Origin: CAYSWK01 sp964434735
GTDB lineage: Archaea > Micrarchaeota > Micrarchaeia > Anstonellales > Bilamarchaeaceae
NCBI GenBank assembly: GCA_964434735.1
Contig: CAYSWK010000001.1
Location: 1 to 64,000, forward strand
Direction: 5' to 3'
DNA length: 64,000 nucleotides
This document shows, piece by piece, positions 36,683 through 44,483 of the stretch. Within the stretch, counting starts at the first letter, position 1. The number at the start of each line of letters is the position of its first letter. The position numbers and the translations under genes were made by a program. Under the pieces are notes generated by a model. It did no database searches, was not told the DNA's origin, and saw nothing but the letters and a program-made list of their open reading frames with translations.

Positions 36683-36731
36683 TTTTTAAAAGAAAGAAAA
36701 TAAAAAGGAGTGGGGAGAAGATATCTTACTG

Positions 36732-37982
36732 ATGATTATGCCTAAGCTTACACCTAAAGGAATGCGCGACTTTTTGCCTGAAGAAATGATTTTCAGGGAA
36801 GAGATAATCCAAAAAATAACAAAAGTTTACCAGCGATATGGGTTTGTACCGCTTGAAACGCCTGCAATGGAGTATAAGGATACGCTTGCGGCAAAAGCAG
36901 GCGAAGCAATTAAACGCGAAATCTTTCTTATTGAAGGTGGAGAATACGGGCTCAGGTTCGATTTGACCGTTCCTTTGGCACGTGTTGCTGCAACAAATGC
37001 ATTTGCAAAACCATTCAAAAGATACTGCATCTCACGAGTTTGGCGGCACGAAGAACCCCAAAAGGGGCGCTTTAGGGAATTTTGGCAATGCGATGCGGAC
37101 ATTATTGGTACGCCTTCAATGAAAGCAGAGGTTGAGCTTATACGCTGTGCGGTTGATGCACTTAATGAAATCGGCTTTGAAAAACCAACGATCCTCATCA
37201 ACAACCGCAAGATCATGAATGGCCTTGCCGAAAAACTCAATGTCCACGACAAGCTTGATGAACTCCTTAGGATAATAGATAAAATAGACAAACTGGGCGA
37301 AAAGGGGGTTCGTGAGCACTTAGCAGAACACTTCTCAAAAGAAGTTATTGACCAGGTATTCAAGCTCATAAAAACAACAGGCTCAAACGAGGAAAAGTTG
37401 AAAAACGCAAAAGTACTCAGCGAAGAAGGTGCAAAAGAACTCGAAGAAATCCTCAATCTTACAAAGGGAATTAATATGGTACTTGACCTTTCGCTCGTAC
37501 GCGGGTTGGGATATTATACGGGTCCCGTATTCGAAATAAAATTAAGCGATGAAATAGGTTCATGTGGCGGTGGAGGAAGGTATGACAACCTCTTAAGCAC
37601 CTACGGCCAAGGAGACTGTGCAACGGGAATTTCATTAGGTCTTGAACGGATCCTCTATTTACTCAATGAGAGGAAACAGGAAACTAAAAAGACGTTTACA
37701 AAGCTGTTCATAGCCCCGGTAAAACCAGAATTGTTTGGCGAATGTGAAAAACTTGCACATGTACTTAGGAAAGCTGGGATACCGACCGAAGTGGATATCA
37801 ATGAGCGTAACCTCAAAAAACAACTTGAATATGCAAATGCAATGGGGATTCAATTTGTTGTAGTCGTCGGTGAAAAGGAAATCCAATCAAAAAAATATGC
37901 GCTCAAAAATATGAAGGATGGGAAATCAACCGATGCGACCCTTGAGCAGGTCAAACAGGAATTGCTCAAACACTGTGAATAG
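36732..37982 (+). CDS. hisS: Histidyl-tRNA synthetase
   Basis: Class II synthetase charging tRNA-His, 416 aa. Motifs: TPKGMRDFLPEEM, motif 2 RVWRHEEPQKGRFREFWQCD, histidine loops VRGLGYYTGPVFEI and GGGGRYDNLL, motif 3 GISLGLERIL, and a C-terminal anticodon domain. The start could be two codons later (ATG 36738). Confidence 0.96.
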   Translation: MIMPKLTPKGMRDFLPEEMIFREEIIQKITKVYQRYGFVPLETPAMEYKDTLAAKAGEAIKREIFLIEGGEYGLRFDLTVPLARVAATNAFAKPFKRYCISRVWRHEEPQKGRFREFWQCDADIIGTPSMKAEVELIRCAVDALNEIGFEKPTILINNRKIMNGLAEKLNVHDKLDELLRIIDKIDKLGEKGVREHLAEHFSKEVIDQVFKLIKTTGSNEEKLKNAKVLSEEGAKELEEILNLTKGINMVLDLSLVRGLGYYTGPVFEIKLSDEIGSCGGGGRYDNLLSTYGQGDCATGISLGLERILYLLNERKQETKKTFTKLFIAPVKPELFGECEKLAHVLRKAGIPTEVDINERNLKKQLEYANAMGIQFVVVVGEKEIQSKKYALKNMKDGKSTDATLEQVKQELLKHCE

Positions 37983-37983
37983 C

Positions 37984-38478
37984 ATGGACATACCTAAAAT
38001 ATATCTCAAAGACAAGCAAGCGTGGAAAAAAGAAAAAGGGATCATGCAAATAATGGGCAAGGCAGTTGACGTATGCAAAAATCTTGCAAAGGAACAGTAC
38101 AAACTGGTCCATATTCTTGATATGGATGCAAAAAAAGGAATGTACACAAACTCCGATGTGTATGACACGCTTACGTATTTCATCCATGTACAGGTAGAAG
38201 GCTTTCTTGAGGAAAAAATAATCGACAAGCTTCTTTCTTATGACGTACGAGTAGTAATTGAATTGCCAGCAAAAATACAACTTCTCAAATGGGAAAATAA
38301 ACAAAAATTCCTTGTAGGACGCGTGCTTGAAAAAACAGAAATTCCTAAAGAAATAGGAGATGTGATCGTATCAACTAAGGAACTTCTTGAATGGGTGCGA
38401 AAGGAACATCCAAAAAAGCGCATAATCTGGGATGGAAAGGAAAAAATGCAAAAAGTGTTTGGCACAATTATGGATTAA
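37984..38478 (+). CDS. Hypothetical protein, possibly a HisA-like half-barrel
   Basis: 164-aa soluble protein starting one base after the hisS stop, so cotranscribed. The stretch YKLVHILDMDAKKG followed by IHVQVEGFLEEKIIDKLL resembles the HisA/HisF barrel strands (VHIVDLDGA, VGGGIRS), but the protein is half-length and lacks the second catalytic region. The similarity may be only structural; function unknown. Confidence 0.6.
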   Translation: MDIPKIYLKDKQAWKKEKGIMQIMGKAVDVCKNLAKEQYKLVHILDMDAKKGMYTNSDVYDTLTYFIHVQVEGFLEEKIIDKLLSYDVRVVIELPAKIQLLKWENKQKFLVGRVLEKTEIPKEIGDVIVSTKELLEWVRKEHPKKRIIWDGKEKMQKVFGTIMD

Positions 38479-39166
38479 CAGTAAATCCGTTGTTATCTAT
38501 ACTTGCAGGGTGTATTTTTGACGAGTGTTGCATCCCTTTTAACTTAAGGATTTCTACTGCACGAGATCGCTCCTTACCTCTGCCGCCATACAAATAGTAA
38601 ATGTGGATCCACGCATCCGAGAAAGTTTCAATCCCATATTTAGTATCTGGAAGCACATCTTGAGTAGTTGCAGGCGTATCCTCTGAAATGATAAGTGTAG
38701 TTGCGTTCCATTTCCTTAAGTTTTCCATAAGCTTAAGGAATCCCCGTTTACGCTCATCGTCATTTGAGAAATATACTGCCAAAGGCATTACGGAATCAAT
38801 GACGACTCTGCGCACACCAAGCGTTTGGATGATTTCCTGGATTGCATTATTTTGATTCAGGAACTGGTCAACCTCATAAATAGGATAGTCTAGGAACATA
38901 AGAAGCTTGCTTTTTTCAAGCTTTTCAAGGTCCCACGAATAGCCACTCATGTGGAACATAAGCGTTTCACGCGATTCTTCAATAGTGATGTAAAGGCCAG
39001 GTTCCTTGAACTTGGTCGCTCCTGCGACAAGGAATTGCATGGCAAACGTACTCTTGCCGCAGCCGGTCGATCCGCTCACCGTAACGATTGAATTTCTTAA
39101 AATGCCGCCTCCAAGAACGTCATCAAGACCAGTAATTCCCGTTTTGAGAAGCTCGCGTGTAAGCAT
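38468..39166 (-). CDS. KaiC/RadA-superfamily ATPase, single domain
   Basis: 232-aa RecA-fold ATPase: GITGLDDVLGGG, Walker A SGSTGCGKSTF (about 29-39), ITIEES and Walker B RRVVIDSVMPL. It ends in a KaiC-like C-terminal segment with Arg/Lys residues. ATG 39166 has GGTGA just upstream; the longer frame overlaps the next gene. Archaeal KaiC-like proteins act in signalling or motility; this one pairs with the unknown gene upstream. Confidence 0.88.
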   Translation of the reverse strand: MLTRELLKTGITGLDDVLGGGILRNSIVTVSGSTGCGKSTFAMQFLVAGATKFKEPGLYITIEESRETLMFHMSGYSWDLEKLEKSKLLMFLDYPIYEVDQFLNQNNAIQEIIQTLGVRRVVIDSVMPLAVYFSNDDERKRGFLKLMENLRKWNATTLIISEDTPATTQDVLPDTKYGIETFSDAWIHIYYLYGGRGKERSRAVEILKLKGMQHSSKIHPASIDNNGFTVNP

Positions 39167-39170
39167 ACAT

Positions 39171-39653
39171 TCACCGTGACAAGATCTTTTCGCCAAGTTT
39201 AAGGCGGTTTTCAAGCGTTTTTTTGTATACCTCGAGTTCGTCTTTTGATGAAATCTTGGTAAGAATATGGCGCTTATAATCAAACGTCGTAGTGGAAATA
39301 AACAAAAGAAGGTCGTGCACCTCATTAAGCTTAAGGTGAATTGAGTCGGGCTTTTGTATTTCAAGGGAAATAGGGCTATACGTTGCACATATGCGTGCAA
39401 GGGACTGGAAATCACTCACCAAAACTTTTGCCTCGATTGAGCTTGAAAATACGTCGCCAGTTGCAACAGGCTCATCTATTTCGCCAAGAACGGAAATGAC
39501 GCCAGGCTCCTTAAGAAGGGTTTGGATAAACCCTGCAGAGAGATTTTGGATCGTTTCCTTTGAATTCCCATCAATTGCAAAAAAGAGCTTTGCAAGGACT
39601 CCCCCTTTCTTGATGGTGTCCTGAGTGAGCTTTTCGATTGAATGTGACATCAA
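39171..39653 (-). CDS. Hypothetical protein paired with the KaiC-like ATPase
   Basis: 160-aa protein with no recognised domain. A mixed alpha/beta region (LLKEPGVISVLGEIDEPV, SIEAKVLVSDFQSLARIC) is followed by a C-terminal helix (EVYKKTLENRLKLGEKIL). It ends 4 nt before the KaiC-like start, suggesting a functional pair. ATG 39650 is an equally good start. Confidence 0.65.
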   Translation of the reverse strand: MMSHSIEKLTQDTIKKGGVLAKLFFAIDGNSKETIQNLSAGFIQTLLKEPGVISVLGEIDEPVATGDVFSSSIEAKVLVSDFQSLARICATYSPISLEIQKPDSIHLKLNEVHDLLLFISTTTFDYKRHILTKISSKDELEVYKKTLENRLKLGEKILSR

Positions 39654-39713
39654 CTATAGCTCACAACCAATGTTTAAGAACATTCCCAGGTCAAACTAGT
39701 ATAGGTAGAACTT

Positions 39714-40658
39714 ATGACATCATCTGTTGATCTTAGAAGAACAAAAGAACGTTTTCTCTCAAAAGCAAGAGTTCAGGTTCAGGAAGCATTCATGAGCAGG
39801 GATATGCTGCTTGGGCACGTATCAAAAACGCTTGTCGATTTGGACAAGATAATCCATCAAATGTCCGAACGCCTTGAGGAATGGTATGCAATTTATTTCC
39901 CGGAACTCAAGCACGAAGACCCCATCAAATTTGCACGACTTGTATTGGCAATAGATCGGGAAAACATCTCAAAGGAAAAATTAATGCAATTGGTAAGCGA
40001 CAAAAAAGCAGATGAAATTGTTGCAAAAAATGCATCAAGTATCGGTGCGAAAATAAAGGAAGGCGACCGAGTAAAGATCCAGGAACTCGCGCAGTCAATA
40101 ATTGAGCTTGATTCGCTTCGCGTAAGATTTGGAAAATACCAAGAAGAGCTTGCACAAGACATTTGCCCCAATATGACTCACTTAGTAGGTGCAGATGTTG
40201 CAGCACGACTTGTTGCACGCATCGGCAATCTCAAAAGGCTTGCCGTGCTTCCCGCAAGCACTTTGCAGGTTATCGGAGCCGAAAAGGCATTGTTTTTGCA
40301 CCTTAAGAGCAAACGCAAAATCGCACCTCCAAAACACGGGATTATCTTCCAGTTCTCAAAAATTTCTTCGGCACCACGAAGCGTACGGGGTAAAATATCC
40401 CGGCTTATTTCAAACAAGCTTGCAATTGCAAGCAAGGCCGACTACTTTACCAAAAACTTCATTGCGCCCGATTTAAAAAAGAACTTTGAAGAGCATTATT
40501 CAAAAATTATGGCAGGCTGGGAGAAAAACAAGAATTCCCCCGTCCAACGCGCAAAGGACCAGGAACCCGAACGTGACAACCGTGAAGGTTTCCAAAGAAG
40601 GCCCCCCATGCGTGACAATCGGCCCGGCAAAAAGCCCTTCTTCAACAAGAGACGATGA
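39714..40658 (+). CDS. nop5: Nop5/Nop56-type C/D RNP scaffold lacking the N-terminal domain
   Basis: 314-aa scaffold of the box C/D RNA methylation complex. The coiled coil (about 5-150) and Nop domain are clear: ICPNMTHLVGADVAARLVAR, IGNLKRLAVLPASTLQVIGA and APPKHGIIFQ. The tail is disordered, rich in Arg/Pro/Asn. Archaeal Nop5 is usually ~380-420 aa with an N-terminal fibrillarin-binding domain of ~100 aa, absent here. The upstream bases have stops and no gene. Confidence 0.9.
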   Translation: MTSSVDLRRTKERFLSKARVQVQEAFMSRDMLLGHVSKTLVDLDKIIHQMSERLEEWYAIYFPELKHEDPIKFARLVLAIDRENISKEKLMQLVSDKKADEIVAKNASSIGAKIKEGDRVKIQELAQSIIELDSLRVRFGKYQEELAQDICPNMTHLVGADVAARLVARIGNLKRLAVLPASTLQVIGAEKALFLHLKSKRKIAPPKHGIIFQFSKISSAPRSVRGKISRLISNKLAIASKADYFTKNFIAPDLKKNFEEHYSKIMAGWEKNKNSPVQRAKDQEPERDNREGFQRRPPMRDNRPGKKPFFNKRR

Positions 40659-41302
40659 ATAACTATCGTATCAAATTTCTTCTTTTTTCAGATATTCACG
40701 ACGATGAGGAAGCACTTGCTAGGCTGATTCTTACTTCAAAAAAAGAAAAAGTAGATGCTGTGTTATGCTGCGGAGACATAACGGGAAATTCACGCTGGTT
40801 TGCTGAAAAAACCTGCACTTCTTTTGAGGCCCCGTTCTTTTTTGTACCCGGAAACAACGAGGAACCAGAAATCCTCTTAGAGCTTGACAAATACGAAGGA
40901 AACTTGCACGGCAAGGAAAAAACATTTACAAGCATACTGCTCACCGGGTTTGGATTTAGCAACCTTACTCCATATCATACACCTAATGAACTTACGGAAG
41001 CAGACCTTGCAAAACAGCTTAACAGTCTAAAGGTAGACTCCAGCACCGTCTTTCTTGGGCACTGCCCTCCATTTGGTTTTTTTGACATCGCTCATGGAAA
41101 ACACGCAGGAAGCGCTGCAGTCCGGGCATTTATAGAAACAAAACAGCCTCTTGCCTATTTATGCGGCCATGTACATGCCGAATCAGGCATTTCAAAAATA
41201 GGGCAAACGACAATAATAAAAATTCCCGCAGCATGCCTGTATAAGTATGCAATTCTTGAGATTGAAAACGGCAAATGCTCCGTGAGGTTTAAAACGCTAT
41301 GA
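40655..41302 (+). CDS. Calcineurin-like metallophosphoesterase
   Basis: 215-aa single-domain phosphoesterase. The metal-binding set is complete: FSDIHDD, CCGDITG, PGNNEE, GHCPPFG and CGHVHAES. The start overlaps the nop5 stop (ATGA). The substrate cannot be predicted; YfcE-like nucleotide or RNA phosphodiesters are possible. Confidence 0.9.
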   Translation: MNNYRIKFLLFSDIHDDEEALARLILTSKKEKVDAVLCCGDITGNSRWFAEKTCTSFEAPFFFVPGNNEEPEILLELDKYEGNLHGKEKTFTSILLTGFGFSNLTPYHTPNELTEADLAKQLNSLKVDSSTVFLGHCPPFGFFDIAHGKHAGSAAVRAFIETKQPLAYLCGHVHAESGISKIGQTTIIKIPAACLYKYAILEIENGKCSVRFKTL

Positions 41303-41682
41303 AAATACGGCAAGCGCACGCACATGAGGACGCAAAAGTCCGTGCGCTTATAACTCGCATTTTTCCCAAATCAAAAATTATAATACGTGCTCAAGATTAT
41401 GTATATCTGGCACAAAATGGCAAAACGTGCCTTGGATTTATCCATATTCGCATAACGCGCAAAATAATTATCATACAAGGAATCGGCGTCCTGCCACCAT
41501 ACCGCAAACAGGGGATTGCCTCAAAACTTCTTGAATTTATAAAACGAAAATTTCCCGACTCACAGGTGCGGCTTAAAGTCAAAAGTACAAATCCGGCAAC
41601 ACACGTATATTTTCGTGCAGGGATGATGCCGGTCAAAACAAACGGCAAAATACACGTTGTTGCATACAAGAAAAACAATTAA
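41299..41682 (+). CDS. GNAT family N-acetyltransferase
   Basis: 127-aa acetyltransferase. The acetyl-CoA loop appears in GIGVLPPYRKQGIASKLLEF, with VKSTNPATHVYFRAGM as the late strand-helix. RimI-like, but too general to name a target. It overlaps the phosphoesterase by four bases; nop5, phosphoesterase and GNAT form one operon. Confidence 0.88.
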   Translation: MKIRQAHAHEDAKVRALITRIFPKSKIIIRAQDYVYLAQNGKTCLGFIHIRITRKIIIIQGIGVLPPYRKQGIASKLLEFIKRKFPDSQVRLKVKSTNPATHVYFRAGMMPVKTNGKIHVVAYKKNN

Positions 41683-41691
41683 AAAATAAAA

Positions 41692-41775
41692 CACCGAGGG
41701 AGAGATTTGAACTCTCGAACGCTTACGCGCAACAGGTTAGCAACCTGCCGCCATACCGGGCTAGGCGACCTCGGT
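41692..41775 (-). tRNA. tRNA-Ser(GCT)
   Basis: 84-nt type II tRNA. Acceptor ACCGAGG/CCTCGGT with discriminator G; D arm GCC/GGC; anticodon loop TTGCTAA (GCT, serine AGC/AGU); long variable arm with a GCG stem; T arm GAGAG/CTCTC. No encoded CCA and no intron. The first pair is A-U rather than the usual G-C. Confidence 0.95.
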
Positions 41776-41837
41776 TTAGAATAAGTAAAAAGAAGTATTG
41801 TTCAATGATTTTAAAAATACGTAATAAATAAAAAAAG

Positions 41838-42203
41838 TTAGTCTTCTGCAAAAGTATCGCCGATCTTTTGGAAAATCAAAAGCATTGCGATGAAGAAGAC
41901 AATTATCAGGAAGAGCACGTTGTCGGATTTTTGGAAAACGATGTACACGATTGCACTGCCTACTGCAAGGAAAGTAATAAGCAAAAGAACCCGCGTCTCC
42001 TTCTTTTGTTGAGATGCCTCTTTTGAAGAATGCATAGGCGGCTCAGCAACAGGAGTTTCCATCCGTTCAAATGAAAGGGGCTCGAGTGTTGCCTTGTCTG
42101 CCAAAGGATAATTAAGGGGCTTTTTAACTGCAGATTTTTTAGAAGGTTGCTTCTTGACTGCAGATTTTAATGGTTTTTTTGAAGATGATTTTTTCGCTGC
42201 CAT
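41838..42203 (-). CDS. Lys/Ser-tailed protein with two membrane helices
   Basis: 121-aa protein. Residues 1-35 are Lys/Ser/Ala-rich (MAAKKSSSKKPLKSAVKKQP), then a Pro/Glu linker and two closely spaced hydrophobic helices (about 72-88 and 92-110). Topology suggests a cytoplasmic basic tail that could touch nucleic acid at the membrane. ATG 42203 is ~27 nt after a TATA-like TTTTTATAC, so probably leaderless. Function unknown. Confidence 0.65.
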   Translation of the reverse strand: MAAKKSSSKKPLKSAVKKQPSKKSAVKKPLNYPLADKATLEPLSFERMETPVAEPPMHSSKEASQQKKETRVLLLITFLAVGSAIVYIVFQKSDNVLFLIIVFFIAMLLIFQKIGDTFAED

Positions 42204-42370
42204 AAGTAAAACAAGAACGGCACAGTATAAAAATGTTTTGGCTGGCACAATATGCTTTTACGAGGTTAAAGCAAATAAGCGACAGCCCGCACAAAACCAA
42301 AAACAAAAGAGACGCCAATTCGCGCATTTTTCATGGAGCAAAACCCGGAACTGAAGACAGAAAACTCGAC

Positions 42371-42394
42371 CCAGGTGTCGCAACGCGACACTGG
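42371..42394. other. Strong hairpin in the 42204-42443 intergenic region
   Basis: CCAG-(G)-TGTCGC, loop AAC, GCGACA-CTGG: ten base pairs with one bulged G. It sits about 50 nt past the 3' end of the minus-strand tRNA-Gly gene. No protein gene is seen in this 240-nt gap. Confidence 0.6.
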
Positions 42395-42443
42395 CCTCTT
42401 GTCAGATGCGTCGGACAAACGAAACGATCGATTGATAAAAATA

Positions 42444-42515
42444 TGCGCTCGCCGGGATTTGAACCCGGGTCAGTGGATTGGAAGTCCACGATCCTAACCG
42501 CTAGACTACAAGCGC
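42444..42515 (-). tRNA. tRNA-Gly(TCC)
   Basis: 72-nt tRNA. Acceptor GCGCTTG/CGAGCGC (one G-U), D arm with TAGCGGTTA, anticodon stem GTGGA/TCCAC around CTTCCAA (TCC, glycine GGA), T arm CCGGG/CCCGG, discriminator A. No intron, no encoded CCA. Confidence 0.95.
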
Positions 42516-42560
42516 AAAATAAGCAAATACCATTTGTAGGAAGTAGTTTTTAAATGGTTT

Positions 42561-43220
42561 TCATTGGGAATCAAATGCGCTTACAAGCGACTCCAAGAAC
42601 GTTTTGGGGTCTTTTGCCTTCACAAACGCGCTTGCAAGCAAGACCCCTTCTGCACCAAGCCGCAGCGCATTCTTGACGTCTTCGGCGTTGCTTACTCCTG
42701 CACCGCACAAAACAGTAATGTTCGGATTTATTTTCTTAATTGCAGCAACGGTGCCAGTAACTACTTCGGGCTTTGCATTTGAAACGCTTACGCCAGAACC
42801 GATAAGCTCGGGTGGCTCAACTGCAATAAATGAAGGATTAAACAACGCAAGTTTCTGCGCCTCCGCAATACTGTCTGCGCACACGATGCTCTCAAGGTCA
42901 AAAAAATGAAGCTTCAAAATCGCTTCTTTTACCTGCGTATGCGGGAGCTTTTTTTCCGAATGATTGAGAAGGGATCCGGTTGCACCAAGTTGTGCCAACG
43001 ATTCTGCAGGAACCGAACCCGTAAATGCTCCGGAATCGTTTGCGTCGGCATGCTGCGCAAACACGTCATCATACTCCAAAAGCGCATCCTTAATGCATGT
43101 AAGGGGAGGTGCAAGCACAATCCGGACATCTGTTTTGGAAGCAACTTCAGAGCATATTCTTGCAAACAGTGAGGTCTTTTCAAGGCTTAAGGGGTAGGTT
43201 TTAAGGTTCAAGACGATCAT
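42561..43220 (-). CDS. tpiA: Triosephosphate isomerase (archaeal type)
   Basis: Interconverts DHAP and glyceraldehyde-3-phosphate, 219 aa, the short archaeal form. Catalytic Lys in MIVLNLKTYP, His in LLNHSEKK, Glu in FIAVEPPELIGSG, and the phosphate loops VLCGAGVSN and GVLLASAFVKAKD. ATG 43220 is chosen to match the conserved MIVLNLKTY start. Confidence 0.95.
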   Translation of the reverse strand: MIVLNLKTYPLSLEKTSLFARICSEVASKTDVRIVLAPPLTCIKDALLEYDDVFAQHADANDSGAFTGSVPAESLAQLGATGSLLNHSEKKLPHTQVKEAILKLHFFDLESIVCADSIAEAQKLALFNPSFIAVEPPELIGSGVSVSNAKPEVVTGTVAAIKKINPNITVLCGAGVSNAEDVKNALRLGAEGVLLASAFVKAKDPKTFLESLVSAFDSQ

Positions 43221-43272
43221 AGATATCAATTTTAAATAGTTTGAATAGAATTTTATATGAGTGTGTTTTATT

Positions 43273-43368
43273 GCCAGGATCGCATAATCCGGTAGTGCGT
43301 CAGTCTCGAAAACAATTATCGTGTAAACTGATCCGTAAGGATTGTAGGTTCAAATCCTACTCCTGGCG
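43273..43368 (+). tRNA. tRNA-Ser(CGA) with a 15-nt intron
   Basis: Acceptor GCCAGGA/TCCTGGC with G73; D arm GCAT/GTGC; anticodon stem TCAGT/ACTGA. The stem encloses 22 nt; removing 43311-43325 (after position 37) leaves a normal seven-base loop CTCGAAA with anticodon CGA. The variable arm TCC-GTAA-GGA and G73 identify serine. The intron's TCG can pair with the anticodon CGA, as expected in a bulge-helix-bulge. Confidence 0.9.
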
Positions 43369-43478
43369 TTTTTCTTTAACATTTTTAATGTATTGCATAT
43401 AACAACCAAATAACATTTTTTGATGAAACTTTTTCTCTAAAGTTTCTTTGATTAAAAACTCTTAGCAAGAAAGTTTAT

Positions 43479-43629
43479 GCCACTGTAACTCAGCGGTAGA
43501 GTGCCTCTCTCGTAAATCGGTTTTAAATTTCGAGTTGGGCGTTTCGTCTCAAAAAACGAAACGCAACACGGAAAACGATCAACCGATCAGGACAGGAGGA
43601 AGTCAGGAGTTCAAATCTCCTCTGTGGCT
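43479..43629 (+). tRNA. tRNA-Thr(CGT) with a 79-nt intron
   Basis: Exon 1 43479-43514 (GCCACTG acceptor, CCTCT anticodon stem, CGT anticodon); exon 2 43594-43629 (GGAGG stem, T arm AGGAG/CTCCT, CTGTGGC acceptor, T73). The intron 43515-43593 folds: ATCGGTT pairs with AACCGAT and an inner 9-bp hairpin is present (43539-43547 with 43556-43564). One U-U mismatch at acceptor pair 6-67. Insertion at 37/38 is canonical. Confidence 0.88.
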
Positions 43630-43667
43630 TAGTTGCCTTTTTTATATCTTGCTCCTGAAAGGAACGC

Positions 43668-44300
43668 ATGGGAATCGAAAAAGAAGTGCAAATTCCAAAC
43701 CCCAGTTCCATCATGAACGCAGTACATATTGCACTCGATACGTATGATGATATTTTCTCCGATTTTGACCCCTCGCCTTATCATGAACGAGCATTATCAA
43801 CAGATTTCCTTATAGAAATGAAAAAACGCGGCATTGAAAAACATAATGACCAGATCGAAATCCGGTTTTCCCTACCAAATATGTATCGGGACCTTAAATT
43901 AGAAACACTCATAAAAAAACGACTAAGAACGTATTTTTCCAAAAAAGCTGAAGACGAGCTTAAAAAAGCAAAAAAAGAGTATATGAATGCCGCCAAAAAA
44001 ACATTTGTAGGATTTATGTTCTTATTTTTTGAAATGATTACTGAATATTATAGTATAGAGGATTTGTGGGTCCGGTTAATTAGCATACCTATGATACCTG
44101 CAGGATGGTACTTATTGTATAGCTCATTTGAGACGATAGTTGATCATAACCACATTCATCTTGGAAAAATAAAATACCTCCAAAAAATTTCAAAGGCATC
44201 ATTCCAATTCATATCTGAAGAAGACGTGCTTAAAGTACTGTCTGAAAACCAAGAAACAAGGCAGGGGGAACAACCCGCTAACAATAAAAATACTTCTTAG
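43668..44300 (+). CDS. Hypothetical protein with a paired membrane segment
   Basis: 210-aa protein of unknown family. A basic, helical N-terminal part (DLKLETLIKKRLRTYFSKKA) precedes two hydrophobic stretches (about 109-125 and 133-152) and a C-terminal cytoplasmic helix. It starts 38 nt after tRNA-Thr. Genes next to tRNAs can be recent arrivals, but no integrase or att repeat is visible. Confidence 0.6.
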   Translation: MGIEKEVQIPNPSSIMNAVHIALDTYDDIFSDFDPSPYHERALSTDFLIEMKKRGIEKHNDQIEIRFSLPNMYRDLKLETLIKKRLRTYFSKKAEDELKKAKKEYMNAAKKTFVGFMFLFFEMITEYYSIEDLWVRLISIPMIPAGWYLLYSSFETIVDHNHIHLGKIKYLQKISKASFQFISEEDVLKVLSENQETRQGEQPANNKNTS

Positions 44301-44323
44301 CACAAAAAATATACGCTTTTTGT

Positions 44324-44396
44324 GGGGTCGTGATGTAACTTGGTAGCCTGCGAGCTTTGGGAGTTCGTTGTCTGAGTTCAAATCTCGGCGACCCCA
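44324..44396 (+). tRNA. tRNA-Pro(TGG)
   Basis: 73-nt tRNA. Acceptor GGGGTCG/CGACCCC, anticodon stem CGAGC/GTTCG around TTTGGGA (anticodon TGG, proline CCA), T arm CTGAG/CTCGG, A73. No intron and no encoded CCA. A T-run follows. Confidence 0.95.
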
Positions 44397-44483
44397 TATT
44401 TTTTATCCGCTGATCGTTTCCGGTTTAGAGGTTCCTATTTTGGGTTTTCAGTTTAGAGTTTTGACGTTTAGGTTTTTTCTCAG

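Noticed and set aside
39167..39415. Extended N-terminus of the KaiC-like ATPase
   Set aside because: It would overlap the upstream gene by about 240 nt; ATG 39166 has its own GGTGA site.
43523..43747. Open frames on both strands over the tRNA-Thr intron and exon
   Set aside because: The tRNA fold and intron stems explain the sequence; the frames cross the exon and have no ribosome site.
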